From Glomus cerebriforme (taxonomy: Eukaryota; Glomeromycota; Glomeromycetes; Glomerales; Glomeraceae): DNA of 64,000 bases. The stretch is taken from positions 142,940-206,939 of the forward strand of contig QKYT01000091.1 of assembly GCA_003550305.1 (NCBI GenBank), written 5' to 3'. A program made the position numbers and the translations under genes. Of the stretch, positions 62,461-64,000 are shown piece by piece (the first letter of the stretch is position 1; the number at the start of each line of letters is the position of its first letter). The notes under the pieces were generated by a model. The model was not told where the DNA came from. It worked only from the letters and a program-made list of their open reading frames with translations, and searched no databases.

Positions 62461-63200
62461 ACTAATTGTTATCAATTGTTTATTGTTTTATCCGAATCTC
62501 CAATATTATTTACTGCTCTCCATTCATATAATTTTGTTATATTTTTTCCATTTTCTAATTTTTTCCTCTTGCATTCTTTCAATTATCCTTTCTAATTTAC
62601 ACCATTATTTCCTTCTATTTCTAACTTACATAATAGAACTTGTTAACTTCAAAATATTTTCACATTTTATTTCTTAGTATGCTGTTCCTCTTCTCCAGTT
62701 CTTTTATTCAATTATTGCATTCATTATTTTCTCAATAATTCTCACTTTTTCCACGCTTCATAAGTAATCTTCAATAGTCCTGACACTTATTTTCTATCGT
62801 AAAATTTCTTCATTTATATACTTTTTCCTCAAACTGTTCATTGTTCTTTTTCCATTTTTTCCTGTACGTTTCTGTTTCATTCCTTCTCATTGAAATTTCA
62901 TTTTCAATGATCTCTTTAATCTTCATCAATTCTTTATTCATCCATTTATCTAATTTTAGTTGTTACTTCCTTGTCATCGTACAGATTGTATATTTGTGTT
63001 ATCCTTACATTCTTTTGTCTTTACTGTTCAAAAGGTCTAACATGACCATTGCATCTTCTTTTTTCTGCTTTGTATATTTTATTTCCTCATTTTCTGTTAA
63101 TAAAATTGTTTCTTCTCATCAGTTTGTTTTGTTAAATCCAATTATCTTCTTTTTTTTTGGAAAAGCAGGCTTCAGTTTCAAGTACGTATTTTACAGCTAT
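62461..63200 (-). pseudogene. Decayed purine-rich coding remnant
   Basis: Read on the minus strand, broken frames give protein-like pieces rich in Lys and Glu: 'TENEEIKYTKQKKEDAMVML' followed by 'DLLNSKDKRM' (about 63115-63005), and 'RRNETETYRKKWKKNNEQFE' (about 62890-62825), the latter coiled-coil-like. Several stops separate them. The plus-strand open frames at 62483-62677 and 62841-63272 (Phe/Leu/Ser-rich) are the antisense shadow. It may be the remains of a retroelement or a host gene; the family is not recognised. Confidence 0.35.
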
Positions 63201-63300
63201 TCTCAACTAGTAATAGTCTTTTTGCTAACAGATGGTATATTTATAGTTACTGGATTTTTTGAAATTAAGTGAAATAAATTAGGAGGGAATTCTAATCTAA

Positions 63301-63515
63301 ACCAACCAGCCAGTTGACCGGCTTTCCTTGCCTGATACGAAGAAGACCTCATATACAGTATAAGGAAGAGAAGAGGAGGTTTAAAGGAATTTAAAAAGAA
63401 ACCAACCAGCCAGTTAGGAGATACTCAACTATCTGACCAGCTTTCCTTGCCTGATACGAGAAAATTCTCATATACAGTATAAGGAAGATAAGGGGAAGTT
63501 TAGAAGGGGTAAATG
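63301..63515. repeat. Direct tandem duplication, about 100-bp unit
   Basis: Two copies start ACCAACCAGCCAGTT at 63301 and 63401 and share GCTTTCCTTGCCTGATACGA and CTCATATACAGTATAAGGAA. The second copy has about 17 extra bases after CAGTT (AGGAGATACTCAACTAT). No coding role is visible. Confidence 0.85.
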
Positions 63516-64000
63516 AGTGGTTTTTAAAAAGAATTATAGAGGGGAAATAAAATTTTGATAATAATATAATTAAAGATACCATATGAAAATGTGAAAATTA
63601 ATACGGAATATTGAAAAAAGGTGGTATTTATATATTTAAAATAATAAGAATATAAAAATGTGTCAAAATTAATAATAAATTAAGCATGATGAGTCGCATC
63701 ATGTAAATTTCTATATTTGGGAAATTATGCAAAATTAATAATAATTTATTACATGATTTTTTCATTTATACATTAATTATTGCATTATCATAATTAAATT
63801 TTATTGGTCAAACGATGTATTACTTAATTTAGTTCTGTTTATTTGGATCGTTTATTCATATCCAAATGTCCAAATCAAAACTANCTTTGCTTATCTTTTT
63901 AAAAACATTAAATTATATATCAGTCATATGATACCCATTCAAATATTATATTTCTTGAATTAATTCTCTTTGCTGGTCCAGTTTGTTTCGGTATCTGTAT
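63516..64000. other. Intergenic end of window
   Basis: AT-rich, no gene seen; one undefined base at 63884. Confidence 0.5.

Noticed and set aside
62841..63272. 143-codon hydrophobic frame resembling a membrane protein
   Set aside because: T-rich plus strand gives chance Phe/Leu/Ser content; the minus strand shows decayed coding pieces.
1..64000. CRISPR array, rRNA genes, plasmid or viral origin
   Set aside because: No regularly spaced direct repeats with unique spacers and no rRNA blocks; spliceosomal introns show nuclear eukaryotic DNA.

Overview
The window looks like nuclear DNA of an arbuscular mycorrhizal fungus (Glomeromycotina, most like Rhizophagus irregularis or a close relative). 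It is strongly AT-rich, with short (about 65-130 nt) AT-rich GT-AG introns in nearly every gene, long intergenic tracts full of decayed transposons, and locally expanded BTB-TLDc and TPR gene families. One assembly gap (31053-31746) and eight isolated N calls show it is draft sequence. The species call is inference from gene content; no marker gene is present.

Layout. 0.6-4.7 kb: a BTB-BACK-TLDc gene (minus, intronless) and a decayed BTB-BACK-TLDc pseudogene (plus). 5.2-18.6 kb: two long RING/U-box-like plus TPR paralogues facing each other tail to tail. Each has six exons that can be rebuilt in frame (about 1214 and 1190 aa). The space between them holds nested DNA transposons and repeat debris. 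20.3-20.7 kb: relic of a third copy. 21.2-28.9 kb: three tandem BTB-BACK-TLDc genes (plus), each with one intron at the same place. 31.7-32.2 kb: the 3' end of an unknown gene running out of the gap. 34.4-35.6 kb: an OTT_1508-like deaminase-fold protein. 37.7-39.3 kb: another BTB-BACK-TLDc gene (minus). 42.6-43.8 kb: a lysine-rich single-pass membrane protein. 44.1-51.1 kb: a 7-kb decayed element with long terminal inverted repeats. 51.7-59.9 kb: a 19-exon Pan1/intersectin-type endocytic scaffold (about 2160 aa; EH-EH-coiled coil-Pro repeats-WH2-SH3-SH3-DH-PH-C2). 60-64 kb: intergenic, with a small MITE, a purine-rich decayed coding tract and a tandem duplication.

How it fits together. The BTB-BACK-TLDc proteins have the architecture of cullin-3 substrate adaptors, and the RING/U-box-like TPR proteins could also be ubiquitin-linked scaffolds. 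Both families are expanding and dying here: tandem and inverted duplication, intron loss, mosaic stretches of near identity that suggest gene conversion, frameshifted and truncated copies. The intersectin-like gene is a conserved single gene of clathrin endocytosis and actin assembly. I found no rRNA, convincing tRNA or CRISPR array. The least ordinary items are the WH2 plus DH-PH-C2 scaffold, the unrecognised C-terminal module of the TPR proteins, the nested and 7-kb transposons, and the mosaic identity between paralogues.
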